Assembly (NCBI GenBank): GCA_963762635.1
Contig: CAVXLQ010000008.1
Location: 248,001-312,000, forward strand
Reading direction: 5' to 3'
Source of the DNA: Tenggerimyces sp963762635
GTDB lineage: Bacteria > Actinomycetota > Actinomycetes > Propionibacteriales > Actinopolymorphaceae
Length of the DNA stretch: 64,000 nucleotides
The notes under the pieces are model-generated. The model worked only from the letters and a program-made list of their open reading frames with translations, had not been told where the DNA came from and did not search any database. The position numbers and the translations under genes are program-made. Of this stretch, positions 48,969 to 58,057 are shown in pieces (within the stretch, counting starts at the first letter, position 1; each line of letters begins with the position of its first letter).

Positions 48969-50126
48969 GCTTCGTCGAATCCGAGGAGCGTCGAGACCTA
49001 CGCCGAGTGGCCGCGGAGCTCGGCGGCAAGTACGGCCACGACTACGCGCTGCGCAAGATCCGCGCCGGCGAGCCGCTCGACGAGCTGTGGGCCGAGGCCG
49101 CCAAGCTCGGCTTCCTCGGCGTCAACATCCCCGAGGAGTTCGGTGGCGGAGGGGCCGGCATCTACGAGCTCTCGCTGATCCTCGAGGAGCTGTCCGCCGC
49201 CGGCTCCGGCCTGCTCATGATGGTCGTCACCCCCGCGATCTGCGCGACGATCATCAGCCGGTATGGCACACCCGAGCAGCAACGCCGATGGCTGCCGGGC
49301 TTCTCCGACGGCTCGTCGATCATGGCGTTCGCTATCACCGAGGCCGAGGCGGGTTCGAACTCGCACAAGCTCACCACCACCGGCAGCCGCGACAGCGACG
49401 GTGGCTGGATCGTCAACGGACGCAAGGTGTTCATCTCCGGCGTCGACCAGGCCGAGGCCGTGATGGTGGTCGGCCGGACCGAGGACGCCAAGACCGGCAA
49501 GCTCAAGCCCGCCCTCTGGATCGTCCCGACCGACGCTCCCGGCTTCGAGTTCAAGCCGATCGAGATGGACGTCCTGATGCCGGAGCGGCAATACCTGCTC
49601 TACCTCGACGACGTTCGCCTACCCGCGGACGCGCTCGTGGGTAGCGAGGACGCCGCGCTGCAGCAGCTGTTCGCCGGCCTCAACCCCGAACGCATCATGG
49701 TCGCAGCGCTCGCGATCGGCACCGCGAGGTACGCGCTGGACAGGGCGGTCGCGTACGTGAAGGAGCGCACGGTCTGGTCAGGGCCGATCGGCAGCCATCA
49801 GGGCATCGCCCATCCGCTCGCCCAGGTGAAGGTCGAGCTGGAGCTCGCGAAGCTGATGATGCAGAAGGCCGCGACGCTGTACGACGCGGGCGACGACATG
49901 GGTGCCGCCGATGCCGCGAACATGGCGAAGTACGCCGCCGCCGAGGTCAACGTGCGCGCGGTCGACCAGGCGATCCAGTCGCTCGGCGGCAACGGCCTGG
50001 CGAGCGAGTACGGCCTCGGCACGCTGCTCGGTGTCGTCCCGCGTCAGCCGGATCGCACCAGTCAGCCGCGAGATGCTGCTCAACTACGTCGCGCAGAACA
50101 CCCTCGGCCTCCCCAAGAGCTACTAG
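48965..50126 (+). pseudogene. Acyl-CoA dehydrogenase (AtuD/LiuA-like), frameshift near the C-terminus
   Basis: From the ATG at 48965 (overlapping the carboxylase stop) the gene reads as an FAD acyl-CoA dehydrogenase: LGFLGVNIPEEFGGGGAG, FAITEAEAGSNSHKL, ALAIGTARYALDRAVAYV, GGNGLASEYGLGTLLG. At about 50036 the frame shifts, and the family ending RIAPVSREMLLNYVAQ... LPKSY continues in the next frame to a TAG at 50126. Dropping one base in GTGTCGTCCC restores 387 codons with the stop. It would form the enoyl-CoA for carboxylation. Left uncorrected, the frame runs on into the next two genes as a false fusion. Confidence 0.88.
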
Positions 50127-50134
50127 GGATCACC

Positions 50135-50897
50135 ATGACCGACCTTGTTCACTACGAGACCGCGCGAGCGATCGCCACGATCACGCTCGACTCGCCCGAC
50201 AACCGCAACGCGCTGTCCAGCAGGCTGCTCGCCGAGCTGACCGGGCACCTCGACACCGCGGCCAAGGACGACGACGTTCGTGCGGTCGTCCTCAGCCATA
50301 CCGGCGGGACGTTCTGCGCCGGTGCCGACCTCGCCGAGGCACGCGCCGAGGGGATGGAGCAGGGAACGCGCCGCCTGCTGGCACTGCTCCGGCAGGTCCT
50401 CGAGCACCCGAAGCCGGTGGTCGCGCGGATCGACGGGCACGTCAGGGCCGGCGGCGTCGGGCTGATCGGAGCCTGCGACCTCGTGCTGGCGGGCCCGAAG
50501 TCGACGTTCGCGTTCAGCGAGGTCCTGCGCGGCCTCGCGCCGGCGATCATCTCGTTGAGCACGAGGTCACGTACTGCCCGAACGCGCGGCGAGCCGCTAC
50601 TACCTGACCGGCGAGTCGTTCGACGTCGCCACCGCGGCGAGCATCGGCCTCGTCACCGAGGCCGCGGAGAACGTCGACGAAGCACTCGACACCCTGCTCA
50701 CCGCGCTCCGGAAGGCCTCGCCACAAGGGCTGAGAGAGACCAAGCCGCTCACCACCAGGCCGCTGCTCGAGGCGTTCGACGCCGACGGCGAGGCGCTGGT
50801 GACGCGCAGCGCCGAGCTGTTCGCCTCGGAGGAGGCGCGCGAAGGCATGTCCGCGTTCCTCGAACGCCGCTCACCCAGCTGGGACGTCGACACGTGA
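50135..50897 (+). pseudogene. Enoyl-CoA hydratase family protein (AtuE-like), frameshifted
   Basis: A crotonase starting MTDLVHYETARAI, with CoA/oxyanion blocks SPDNRNALSSRLL, GTFCAGADLAEA and HVRAGGVGLIGACDLVLA, and the start of the catalytic block FSEVLRGLAPAIISL. The frame then breaks; ERAASRYYLTGESFDVATA and the C-terminal helices continue in another frame to the TGA at 50897. Removing the A at 50573 (CGTACTG) gives SRLPERAASRYYLTGE and a complete 254-codon gene. Its stop overlaps the TetR GTG. Expected role: hydration of the carboxylated enoyl-CoA. Confidence 0.87.
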
Positions 50898-51517
50898 GCC
50901 TGCGCGAGCCCCAACAGGACCGCAGCCGGGCCACTCGGCAGCGGCTGCTGGAGGCCGCCGTCGACTGCCTCGCCGAGGTCGGCTGGGCCGGCACCACAGT
51001 CGCGCTCGTCGCCGAGCGCGCCGGCGTCTCGCGTGGTGCCGCACAGCACCACTTCCCCACCCGCGAAGACCTGTTCACGGTCGCGCTCGACCACATGTCC
51101 GACGTCCGGCTCGCCGAGCTGCGCGACGCCGCGACCAAGCTGCCCACCGGCACCCACCACACCGAGGCCGTCGTCAACCTGATCGTGCGGATCTACACCG
51201 GCTCGCTCTTCCGCGCCGCCCTCCAGCTGTGGCTCGCCGCCTCGGCCGACGAAGGGCTGCGGGCGCGCGTCGTACCCCTCGAGCAGAAGATCGGGCGGGT
51301 CTCGCACCAGACCGCCGTCGACCTGCTCGGCGCGGACGAGACGCGGCCAGGCGTACGCGAGCTCGTGCAAGGCACGCTGGACCTGGCCCGCGGACTCGCG
51401 CTCGGCAGCATCCTCAAAGACGACTCGCGCCGGCGCCGCCTGGTCGTACGCCAATGGGCCGACACCCTCGATGCGGCGCTCACCGCCAGCACGGACAGGG
51501 CAGAATCGGTGCGTTAG
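50894..51517 (+). CDS. TetR family transcriptional regulator of the Atu-like cluster
   Basis: A 207-residue TetR protein starting with GTG 50894 that overlaps the hydratase stop. The helix-turn-helix is at about 15-60 (RLLEAAVDCLAEVGWAGTTVALVAERAGVSRGAAQHHF), followed by a TetR_C sensor domain with YTGSLFRAALQLWLAAS. Being last in the run, it probably provides feedback repression of the whole catabolic unit, with an acyl-CoA as the likely inducer (inference). The divergent region at 42715-42792 is the most likely place for its operator. Confidence 0.92.
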   Translation: MSLREPQQDRSRATRQRLLEAAVDCLAEVGWAGTTVALVAERAGVSRGAAQHHFPTREDLFTVALDHMSDVRLAELRDAATKLPTGTHHTEAVVNLIVRIYTGSLFRAALQLWLAASADEGLRARVVPLEQKIGRVSHQTAVDLLGADETRPGVRELVQGTLDLARGLALGSILKDDSRRRRLVVRQWADTLDAALTASTDRAESVR

Positions 51518-51544
51518 CCCAGGCGACAGCACAGGAGACGAGTC

Positions 51545-53442
51545 ATGGGTTTCGGCCCCAGCACGGACAGGCACGCCGCCGGCAGCCCGTTCCCGCCGAT
51601 CGCGGAGTACGCCTTCCTGTCCGACTGCGAGACGACCGCGCTCGTCGCGCCGAGCGGCAACATCGAGTGGATGTGCCTGCCCCGGATGGACTCCGAGAGC
51701 GTGTTCGGGTCGATGCTCGATCGCAGCGCGGGCGGCTTCCGCATCGGGCCGGCGACGGAGACCGTTCCCGCGGCGCGCCGGTACGTTCCCGGCACCCTGG
51801 TCCTCGAGACGAGCTGGTGGACCCGCGGCGGTTGGCTGGTCGTGACCGACGCGCTGCTGATGGGCCCGTGGCACCACGAGGACGAACGGTCCCACACGCA
51901 CCGCCGCGCACCTACCGACTACGACGCCGACCACGTGCTGCTGCGCATGGTGCGGTGCGTCACCGGCGAGGTCCAGGTGCATATGGACTGCGACCCGATG
52001 TTCGACTACGGCCGCGACCAGGCGCACTGGGAGCACACCGGCCCCGGCTACCGGGAGGCCATCGCGTCGAGCCGCGAGCTCCGACGTCAACCTGAGATTG
52101 ACATCGGACATGAACATCGGCTTCGAGGGGCCGCGCGCGGTCGCGCGGACCCTGCTCAAGGAAGGGCAGACCCGGTTCGTCGCGCTGTCGTGGAGCGAGC
52201 ACGCGCCACCGCAGACGTACGAGGAGGCCGACGACCGGCTGCGCTGGACCGCCCACCACTGGCAGCACTGGCTGGACCGCGGCAAGTTCCCCGACCACCC
52301 GTGGCGTTCGTACCTGCAGCGCAGCGCGTTGACGTTGAAGGGCTTGACGTTCGCGCCGTCGGGCGCGGTGGCCGCCGCGGCGACGACGTCGCTGCCGGAG
52401 GCGCTCGGCGGCGAACGCAACTGGGACTACCGCTACACCTGGATCCGCGACTCGACGTTCGCGCTGTGGGCGATGTTCACGCTGGGCTTCGACTGGGAGG
52501 CGAACGACTTCTTCCACTTCGTCGCCGACGTCGCCGCCGAGGGCGAGCTGCAGGTGATGTACGGCATCGACGGCGAGCGTGCGCTGGAGGAACGTACGCT
52601 CGAGCACCTGTCCGGCTACGAGAACTCCGGACCGGTCCGGGTCGGCAACGCCGCGTACAAGCAGCACCAGCACGACGTCTGGGGTGCGGTCGTCGGGTCG
52701 ATCCAGCTCTACACCCACTCCCGCGACGGACTGGACGACCGGCTGTGGGCGATCGTCGTGACGCCAGGTCGACCGGGCGCTGGAACGCTGGCGCGAGCCC
52801 GACCAGGGTATCTGGGAGGTCCGTTCCGGGCCGCAGCACTTCACCGCCTCCAAGGTCGCCTGCTGGCTGGCCGCCGACGCCGGGTCGCGCCTCGCCCGGC
52901 AGCGCGGCGACCGCGAACGTGAGCAGCACTGGCACGCGGCGGCGGAGGAGATGCGAGCCGACATCCTCGCGAACGCGCTCGACGACCGGGGCGTGTTCAC
53001 CCAGCACTACGGGACGACCGCACTCGACGCGTCGGTGCTGCTGGTCCCGTTGATGGGCTTCCTGCCGCCGACCGACGAACGGGTGAAGGCGACCGTGCTC
53101 GCGATCGCGGACGAGCTCACCGAGAACGGCCTGGTGCTGCGCTACCGCATCGAGGAGACCGAGGACGGGCTGGCCGGCGAGGAGGGCACGTTCACGATCT
53201 GCTCGTTCTGGCTGGTGTCCGCGCTGGCGATGATCGGCGAGCTCCCCCGCGCCCGCGCGCTGTGCGAACGCCTGCTGTCGTTGGGCAGCTCACTGCAGCT
53301 GTACGCCGAGGAGATCGACCCGCACACCGGCCGCCACCTCGGCAACTTCCCGCAGGCGTTCACCCACCTCGCGTTGGTCAACGCCGTCACCGCGGTCATC
53401 CGCGCCGAACGCCACGGCAACGACACCACCATCCGGCCATGA
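51545..53442 (+). pseudogene. Glycoside hydrolase family 15 protein (trehalase/glucoamylase-like), two frameshifts
   Basis: An N-terminal GH15-associated domain (PPIAEYAFLSDCETTALV, SGNIEWMCLPRMDSES) is followed after a shift near 52077 by LRLTSDMNIGFEGPRAVART and the catalytic (alpha/alpha)6 barrel (GGERNWDYRYTWIRDS, the family hallmark), and after a second shift near 52761 by the C-terminal barrel (ERWREPDQGIWEVR, LGNFPQAFTHLALVNA). Removing A52077 and A52761 gives one frame of 632 codons. In actinomycetes such enzymes are often trehalases acting in the cytoplasm. The stop overlaps the start of the PEBP-like lipoprotein. Confidence 0.86.
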
Positions 53443-53846
53443 GGAGGCTCGCCGCCGGCCTCGCGCTCCTCGCGCTGGCCGGCTGCGGCGGCCCACAACA
53501 GGCAGACCGACCGGACCCCACGTCATCACCGACGATGGCCGTGACGAGCTCGGCCTTCGGCGAGGACGAGCCGATCCCGAAGGAGTTCAGCTGCGACGGC
53601 GACAACACGTCGCCGCCGCTCGCCTGGAGCGGTGTGCCCACCGACGTGGTCGCGATGGCCTTGGTGGTCGACGACCCCGACGCGGGCCCGTGTCCGCCGG
53701 ACGGCACGCACCAGTACCGGTTCACGGTGTACGCGCTGTACGCCAAGGTCGGACTCCCCGACGGCGCGGATCTCAGCCGGGCGCTCGGCGCCATCGACAA
53801 GCGGACGATCACGCACGGCCGGTTGACCGGGAAGTTCACCCGCTGA
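53439..53846 (+). CDS. YbhB/YbcL (PEBP) family lipoprotein with internal deletion
   Basis: The 135-residue product has a lipoprotein signal with LALAGC (Cys at 16) and both ends of a phosphatidylethanolamine-binding-protein domain: IPKEFSCDGDNTSPPLAWSG... VVDDPDA is followed at once by GPCPPDGTHQYRFTVYAL. In normal members about 40-45 residues, with the HW and Gly-rich ligand-site segments, lie between DPDA and GPCPP. The deletion is exactly in frame. Without this part the ligand pocket cannot form, so it may be a decayed gene or an assembly collapse. The ATG overlaps the GH15 stop; the 3' end overlaps the flippase gene by 11 bases. Confidence 0.78.
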   Translation: MRRLAAGLALLALAGCGGPQQADRPDPTSSPTMAVTSSAFGEDEPIPKEFSCDGDNTSPPLAWSGVPTDVVAMALVVDDPDAGPCPPDGTHQYRFTVYALYAKVGLPDGADLSRALGAIDKRTITHGRLTGKFTR

Positions 53847-55224
53847 CGGCGGCCCGGCCCACGCGGCCGCCCATGGAGCGCCAGAACGCGAGGATGCCGA
53901 GGAGCGCGGCGGCGATCACCCAGGCCATCGGGTGGTTCCGGAGGAGCAGCAGCACGACGCCGCCCGCGCCGACGGCGAGGACCGGCTCGATCAGCGCGGT
54001 GGCGAAGAGTACGGGCAGCAGCCTCCACGTGGTCGCGACGAGACCCGCGGCGGCGAGCAGGGACGCGACGGCTACGCCGCGGGACAGTCCGACGATCCCC
54101 GCGAGCTGCCAGCCGGCGAGCAGTCCCCCGGCCACCAGGAGCGCGGCGGCTGCCAACGACAGCAGAGCCTGGCGGAACCGCCCGGCACCCTGCAGCACGG
54201 TGACCAGCAGCGCGACGACTCCGTACCCGATGCCGGCGATCGTCGCCGCGGGCATGATGGCCCACGCCACGAGCAGGTGCGGCGGAACGATCCAGCCGAG
54301 GACGGTCGGCGGCAGCGTGAGCAACGCGACGGCGGCGGTGAGCGCGAGCCAGCCGAAACCTCGTATGGCGGTCCGGATCGCCGTGACCGACGGAAGCTGC
54401 GGGAAGAGCACGACGGCCAACGCCGTCGCGACGAACAGCGGCGCGCGGCCCAGCGTCGCGGCGAGCTGGAAGCCGCCGGCGTCCGGGCCCGCGCCGGTCA
54501 CGATGGGCGTCATCACGATGTCGATCGCGGTGAGGACGGCGAGCGCGATCTGAACGGCGGCAAGGCCGCCCGTCTCGGCCCAGCGCCAGGTCTCGGTCAG
54601 CGTTCGCGGCGCCCAGGCGAGGTCCCGCCACGCTCGGCGCCCGTCGGACCCCGGCCGGGTCAGCCCGAGCAGGCCGAGCGCGAGCGCCCCGGCGAGGAAC
54701 CCACCCAACGCGCCCGCGGCACCGAAGCCGACGGTGACCGCCCCGACGCCGACCAGGACCCGAAGGACGACCTCGACGACGCGCAGCGCCGCGAGGCTGG
54801 TGAACCGCAGCTCCCCCTGCAGCCAGCCGACCGCGACTCCGGACAACACCACGCCCGCGCCGGAGCTGCCGATCGCGAACGCGGCGTCGAGAGGGGCGAA
54901 CAAGGCGGCCACCGCACCGAGGACGCCGATCGCGAGCACGCCGCCGACGCCGGAGACCACGAGCGCGAACGCCATCGCCTCGCGGCGACCGGTCGAACCG
55001 GCGGGACAGTCACGTACGGCCTTCGCCAACGCCCACGGGATGCACGCGCTCGCGGCCGTGCCGGCGAGCAGCATCAGCGTCTGACCAGCGGCGAACACCG
55101 TGTACTCGGCGCCGGGCAACAGATGCGCGAGCACGATCCCGTAGCCATAGCTGACGGCACCGATGACCGCCGTAGCGGCGGCGATCTCCAGCCCGCCTCT
55201 GCCGGCGGACCGGGTCGCGCCCAT
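53836..55224 (-). CDS. Polysaccharide/lipid flippase-like membrane protein (MVF/Wzx-like)
   Basis: A protein of about 462 residues made of roughly 12-14 hydrophobic helices with few charged residues, beginning GGLEIAAATAVIGAVSYGYGIVLAHLL and with paired helices typical of the multidrug/oligosaccharidyl-lipid/polysaccharide flippase superfamily. I choose the ATG at 55224; a TTG at 55296 would add 24 residues. There are no glycosyltransferase genes next to it. It may flip a lipid-linked sugar or peptidoglycan precursor; substrate unknown. Confidence 0.78.
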   Translation of the reverse strand: MGATRSAGRGGLEIAAATAVIGAVSYGYGIVLAHLLPGAEYTVFAAGQTLMLLAGTAASACIPWALAKAVRDCPAGSTGRREAMAFALVVSGVGGVLAIGVLGAVAALFAPLDAAFAIGSSGAGVVLSGVAVGWLQGELRFTSLAALRVVEVVLRVLVGVGAVTVGFGAAGALGGFLAGALALGLLGLTRPGSDGRRAWRDLAWAPRTLTETWRWAETGGLAAVQIALAVLTAIDIVMTPIVTGAGPDAGGFQLAATLGRAPLFVATALAVVLFPQLPSVTAIRTAIRGFGWLALTAAVALLTLPPTVLGWIVPPHLLVAWAIMPAATIAGIGYGVVALLVTVLQGAGRFRQALLSLAAAALLVAGGLLAGWQLAGIVGLSRGVAVASLLAAAGLVATTWRLLPVLFATALIEPVLAVGAGGVVLLLLRNHPMAWVIAAALLGILAFWRSMGGRVGRAAVSG

Positions 55225-55326
55225 CCGGACGACGGCCTTCGTCGGTGGCTGCAGAACGACTCCCCGTGAGATCGGCGTGGCAGCCCATTTCAGCAAGCTT
55301 GGTTGAACGCCCGGTGAAGAGATCCG

Positions 55327-56478
55327 TCAGTCCCAGCGCACGTGCAGCGCGGGTGGCTTACGGAACACCAGACCGACGGGCGCGGTGGGCTCGGCGAGGC
55401 GCAGGTTCGGCAGTCGTTCGAGCAGCTGGCGTACGGCGACCTGTGCCTCGGAACGGGCCACGTGCATGCCGACGCAGATGTGCGGACCGTGCGCGAACGC
55501 GAGCTGTTGACGCGCGTTCGTACGCCGGAGGTCGAACGCGTCCGGGTCCTGGAACGCCGCGGGATCGCGGTTGGCGCCGGCGAGGGAGACCGTGACCAGC
55601 TCGCGTTCGCCGAGCTCGGCGCCGCCGAACTCGACCGCCCGGGTCGTGTAGCGGTCGACGACCGCGGCGGCGGGTTCGAGGCGCAGCGACTCCTCGACCA
55701 CGTGCGGGATCAGCTTCGGGTCTTCGCGTACCCGAGTGAGCTGCTCGGGGTGGGTGAGGAGATGCCACATGGAGTTGGCGATCATGCCCTCGGTGGTCTC
55801 GATGCCGCCGAACATGATGACGGCCGCGTTCGAGACGACCTCGGTCTCGTTCAGCCCGCCTGCCGACGCCGCGGTGGCGAGCAGCGAGTCGCCGCCGATC
55901 GAGTCGCGCACGCTGAGGTCCAGGTGGGCGAACGCCTCGGCGCCGGCCGCGCTGACCGCGTGACCGGCCGAGACGTCGGAGACCGAGCTGACGATCGCGT
56001 CGTACCAGGTGAGGATCGTGGTCGGATCGGCATCGTCCAGGCCGAGTGCCTCGGCGACGACGGCGACGGCGAGCGGGCCGGCGACGGCGCGGCGGAGCTC
56101 GGCGGTCTTGTTCGGCTGGATCTGGTCGATCAGGCTCGCGGTCCGCGCCTCGACGAACTCCGCGAAGTGCTCGCGGGTCCTCGCCAGCCCGAACGCCTTC
56201 CCGAACGGGACGCGATGCCGCGCGTGCGCGCCGCCGTCGAGGGACAGCATGCTCGGGCCCACCACCTGGGCGGTGGAGAAGCGCGGGTCGTCGACGGTGA
56301 ACGTGTCCGGGTCGCGCATGACCTGGACGGCGAGCTCGCGGTCGGTCACCAGCCAGCCGTTCAACGCCGGCAGCCACGACACCGGCTCGGTCGCGCGGAG
56401 CCGGGCGAGCGTCGCGTGCAGGTCGGGACCGGCGAGGTCGTCGATCGTGACCTTGGCGCCGAGCGGAAAGCGTTCCAT
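55327..56478 (-). CDS. Cytochrome P450
   Basis: A 383-residue soluble bacterial P450: I-helix FGGIETTEG (acid-Thr pair intact), ExxR in EESLRLEP, and heme loop FAHGPHICVG with Cys335 as the iron ligand. The protein is somewhat shorter than the usual 400. It needs ferredoxin and a reductase encoded elsewhere. The gene begins 19 bases after the response-regulator stop on the same strand, so it is probably the last member of the hydrolase-kinase-regulator unit. Substrate unknown. Confidence 0.93.
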   Translation of the reverse strand: MERFPLGAKVTIDDLAGPDLHATLARLRATEPVSWLPALNGWLVTDRELAVQVMRDPDTFTVDDPRFSTAQVVGPSMLSLDGGAHARHRVPFGKAFGLARTREHFAEFVEARTASLIDQIQPNKTAELRRAVAGPLAVAVVAEALGLDDADPTTILTWYDAIVSSVSDVSAGHAVSAAGAEAFAHLDLSVRDSIGGDSLLATAASAGGLNETEVVSNAAVIMFGGIETTEGMIANSMWHLLTHPEQLTRVREDPKLIPHVVEESLRLEPAAAVVDRYTTRAVEFGGAELGERELVTVSLAGANRDPAAFQDPDAFDLRRTNARQQLAFAHGPHICVGMHVARSEAQVAVRQLLERLPNLRLAEPTAPVGLVFRKPPALHVRWD

Positions 56479-56497
56479 GTTGTTCGACCGTAGCGCG

Positions 56498-57154
56498 CTA
56501 GGAACCCGGCTGGATGATGCCGTGCTCGTAGGCGAAGACCACCGCCTGGGCGCGGTCGCGCAGGCCGAGCTTGGTGAGGACCCGCCCGACGTGCACCTTC
56601 ACGGTGGCCTCGGAGATGTGGAGCCGGGCGCCGATCTCGGCGTTGGACCGCGCGCGGGCGAGCTCGAGGAGGACCTCGCGTTCCCGTTCGGTGAGAGCGT
56701 CGAGCGTCGCCGGCTCGGTGGTGGCAGGCAGCCGCGAGGCGAGCGTGGAGATCAGCCGTCGGGTCACGCCGGGCGCGACGGCCGCGTCTCCGGCAGCCAC
56801 GACGCGGATGCCGGCGATCAGGTCGGCCGGCAGCGCGTCCTTGAGCAGGAAGCCGCTCGCGCCGGCGCGCAACGCGGCGTAGACGTACTCGTCGAGGTCG
56901 AACGTGGTGAGGACGAGCACGCGGGCCTCGCTGCTCGAGGCGACGATCCGCCGGGTCGCTTCGATCCCGTCGGCCTTCGGCATCCGTACGTCCATCAGCA
57001 CCACATCGGGCCGCAACGCGAGCGTCGACGAGACGGCCTGCTCACCGTCGCCGGCCTCGCCGACGACCTCGAGGTCGGGCTCCTGCTCCAGCACCGCACG
57101 GAACCCGAGCCGCAGCCAGGGCTGGTCGTCCACCAGCAGCACGCGGATGCTCAC
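56498..57154 (-). CDS. LuxR/NarL-type response regulator
   Basis: A 218-residue regulator: receiver domain with acidic pair DD (9-10), phospho-acceptor Asp55 in VVLMDVRMP and Lys in FLLKDALP, then a LuxR-type helix-turn-helix (LTEREREVLLELARARSNAEIGARL; recognition helix SEATVKVHVGRVLTKL). The GTG start at 57154 overlaps the kinase's true stop once the kinase frameshift is corrected (GTGA), so the pair is translationally coupled. It is likely to control its own unit through the palindrome at 59658-59681 (inference). Confidence 0.92.
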   Translation of the reverse strand: MSIRVLLVDDQPWLRLGFRAVLEQEPDLEVVGEAGDGEQAVSSTLALRPDVVLMDVRMPKADGIEATRRIVASSSEARVLVLTTFDLDEYVYAALRAGASGFLLKDALPADLIAGIRVVAAGDAAVAPGVTRRLISTLASRLPATTEPATLDALTEREREVLLELARARSNAEIGARLHISEATVKVHVGRVLTKLGLRDRAQAVVFAYEHGIIQPGS

Positions 57155-57190
57155 GACGGCACCGTCAACCTCGCCTTGACACACCAGCCG

Positions 57191-58057
57191 CTACCACTTC
57201 GTCGGGCCGGCCTCGAACGTGCCTCCCTGCGCGGCAACGCGTTCGCGCATGCCGGTGAGCCCGTTCCCCTCCTGCCCGGGTGCGGCCGCGGCGCCGTCGT
57301 CGGTCACCTCGACCTCGACGGAGGAACGGTCGTAGCGCAGCGCGACCTCTGCCTTCGCGTTCGGCCCTGCGTGCTTCATCGTGTTCGTCAACGCCTCTTG
57401 GACGATCCGGTAGACGGTCAGCTCGACGTTCGGTCCGAGTCGTGGCGCGTCTCCCGTTCGGGTCAGCGCCACGGTGAGGCCGGCGGCTCGTACCTGGTCG
57501 ACCAGGCCGTCGAGGTCCGCTGTCCGGAGACCCTCACGCAGGAGGCCGAGCAGTTGCCGAACCTCGGAGAGCGCCTGCCGGCCGGTCGTCGAGACCTTGG
57601 ACATGAGGTCGGTCGCCTGCGCCGGTGCCGTCGCCGCGGAGGCGACGGCACCGTCGGCGAGCGCGACCATCACCGCGAGGTTGTGCGCGACGATGTCGTG
57701 CAGCTCACGGGCGATCCGGTTGCGTTCGGACGCGCGGGCGAGCTGTTCCTTCGTCAGCCGATGGGAGCGCCGATCGGCGATCGCGACGCCGAGCAGAAGG
57801 AACGCGCCGTAGATGGCTGTGAGCATGACGGCGTCCCACCACGGGCCCGCGTTCGCCAACCAGAGCGCGAAGAACGGCACGACGGGGATCGCGGCGAGCC
57901 AGAGCAGGCGGCGCGGGCCGTACCTCGCGACGACGTACGCCGCCACCAGCGGGAGGATCAGCTGGACCGGGTTCAGGAGGCCAGCTATCGCGCTGGCGAA
58001 GGCGACGAGGATCACGACCCAGTACGCCGCGACCGGCCACCACCGCATGGCGCTCAT
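57191..58057 (-). CDS. Sensor histidine kinase (NarL-partner type), C-terminus cut by a frameshift
   Basis: The kinase has four or five membrane helices (about 8-90) with little extracytoplasmic sequence, a HisKA_3 helix with phospho-acceptor His120 (RIARELHDIVAHN), N-box EALTNTMKHAG, and G-boxes VEVEVTDDGAA and GNGLTGMRERVAAQGG. As sequenced it stops at 57191 after GPTKW. Removing the A at 57196 gives GPTKGSGWCVKARLTVPS, the normal family ending, with a TGA at 57151-57153 overlapping the regulator GTG. The gene is therefore probably intact in nature (57151-58057). Its ATG overlaps the hydrolase stop. Confidence 0.88.
   Translation of the reverse strand: MSAMRWWPVAAYWVVILVAFASAIAGLLNPVQLILPLVAAYVVARYGPRRLLWLAAIPVVPFFALWLANAGPWWDAVMLTAIYGAFLLLGVAIADRRSHRLTKEQLARASERNRIARELHDIVAHNLAVMVALADGAVASAATAPAQATDLMSKVSTTGRQALSEVRQLLGLLREGLRTADLDGLVDQVRAAGLTVALTRTGDAPRLGPNVELTVYRIVQEALTNTMKHAGPNAKAEVALRYDRSSVEVEVTDDGAAAAPGQEGNGLTGMRERVAAQGGTFEAGPTKW

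Noticed and set aside
48965..51517. One 850-codon frame that looks like an acyl-CoA dehydrogenase-hydratase-TetR fusion protein
   Set aside because: Two single-base shifts (about 50036 and 50573) bring three separate genes into one frame; proper family endings and stops are present in the other frames.
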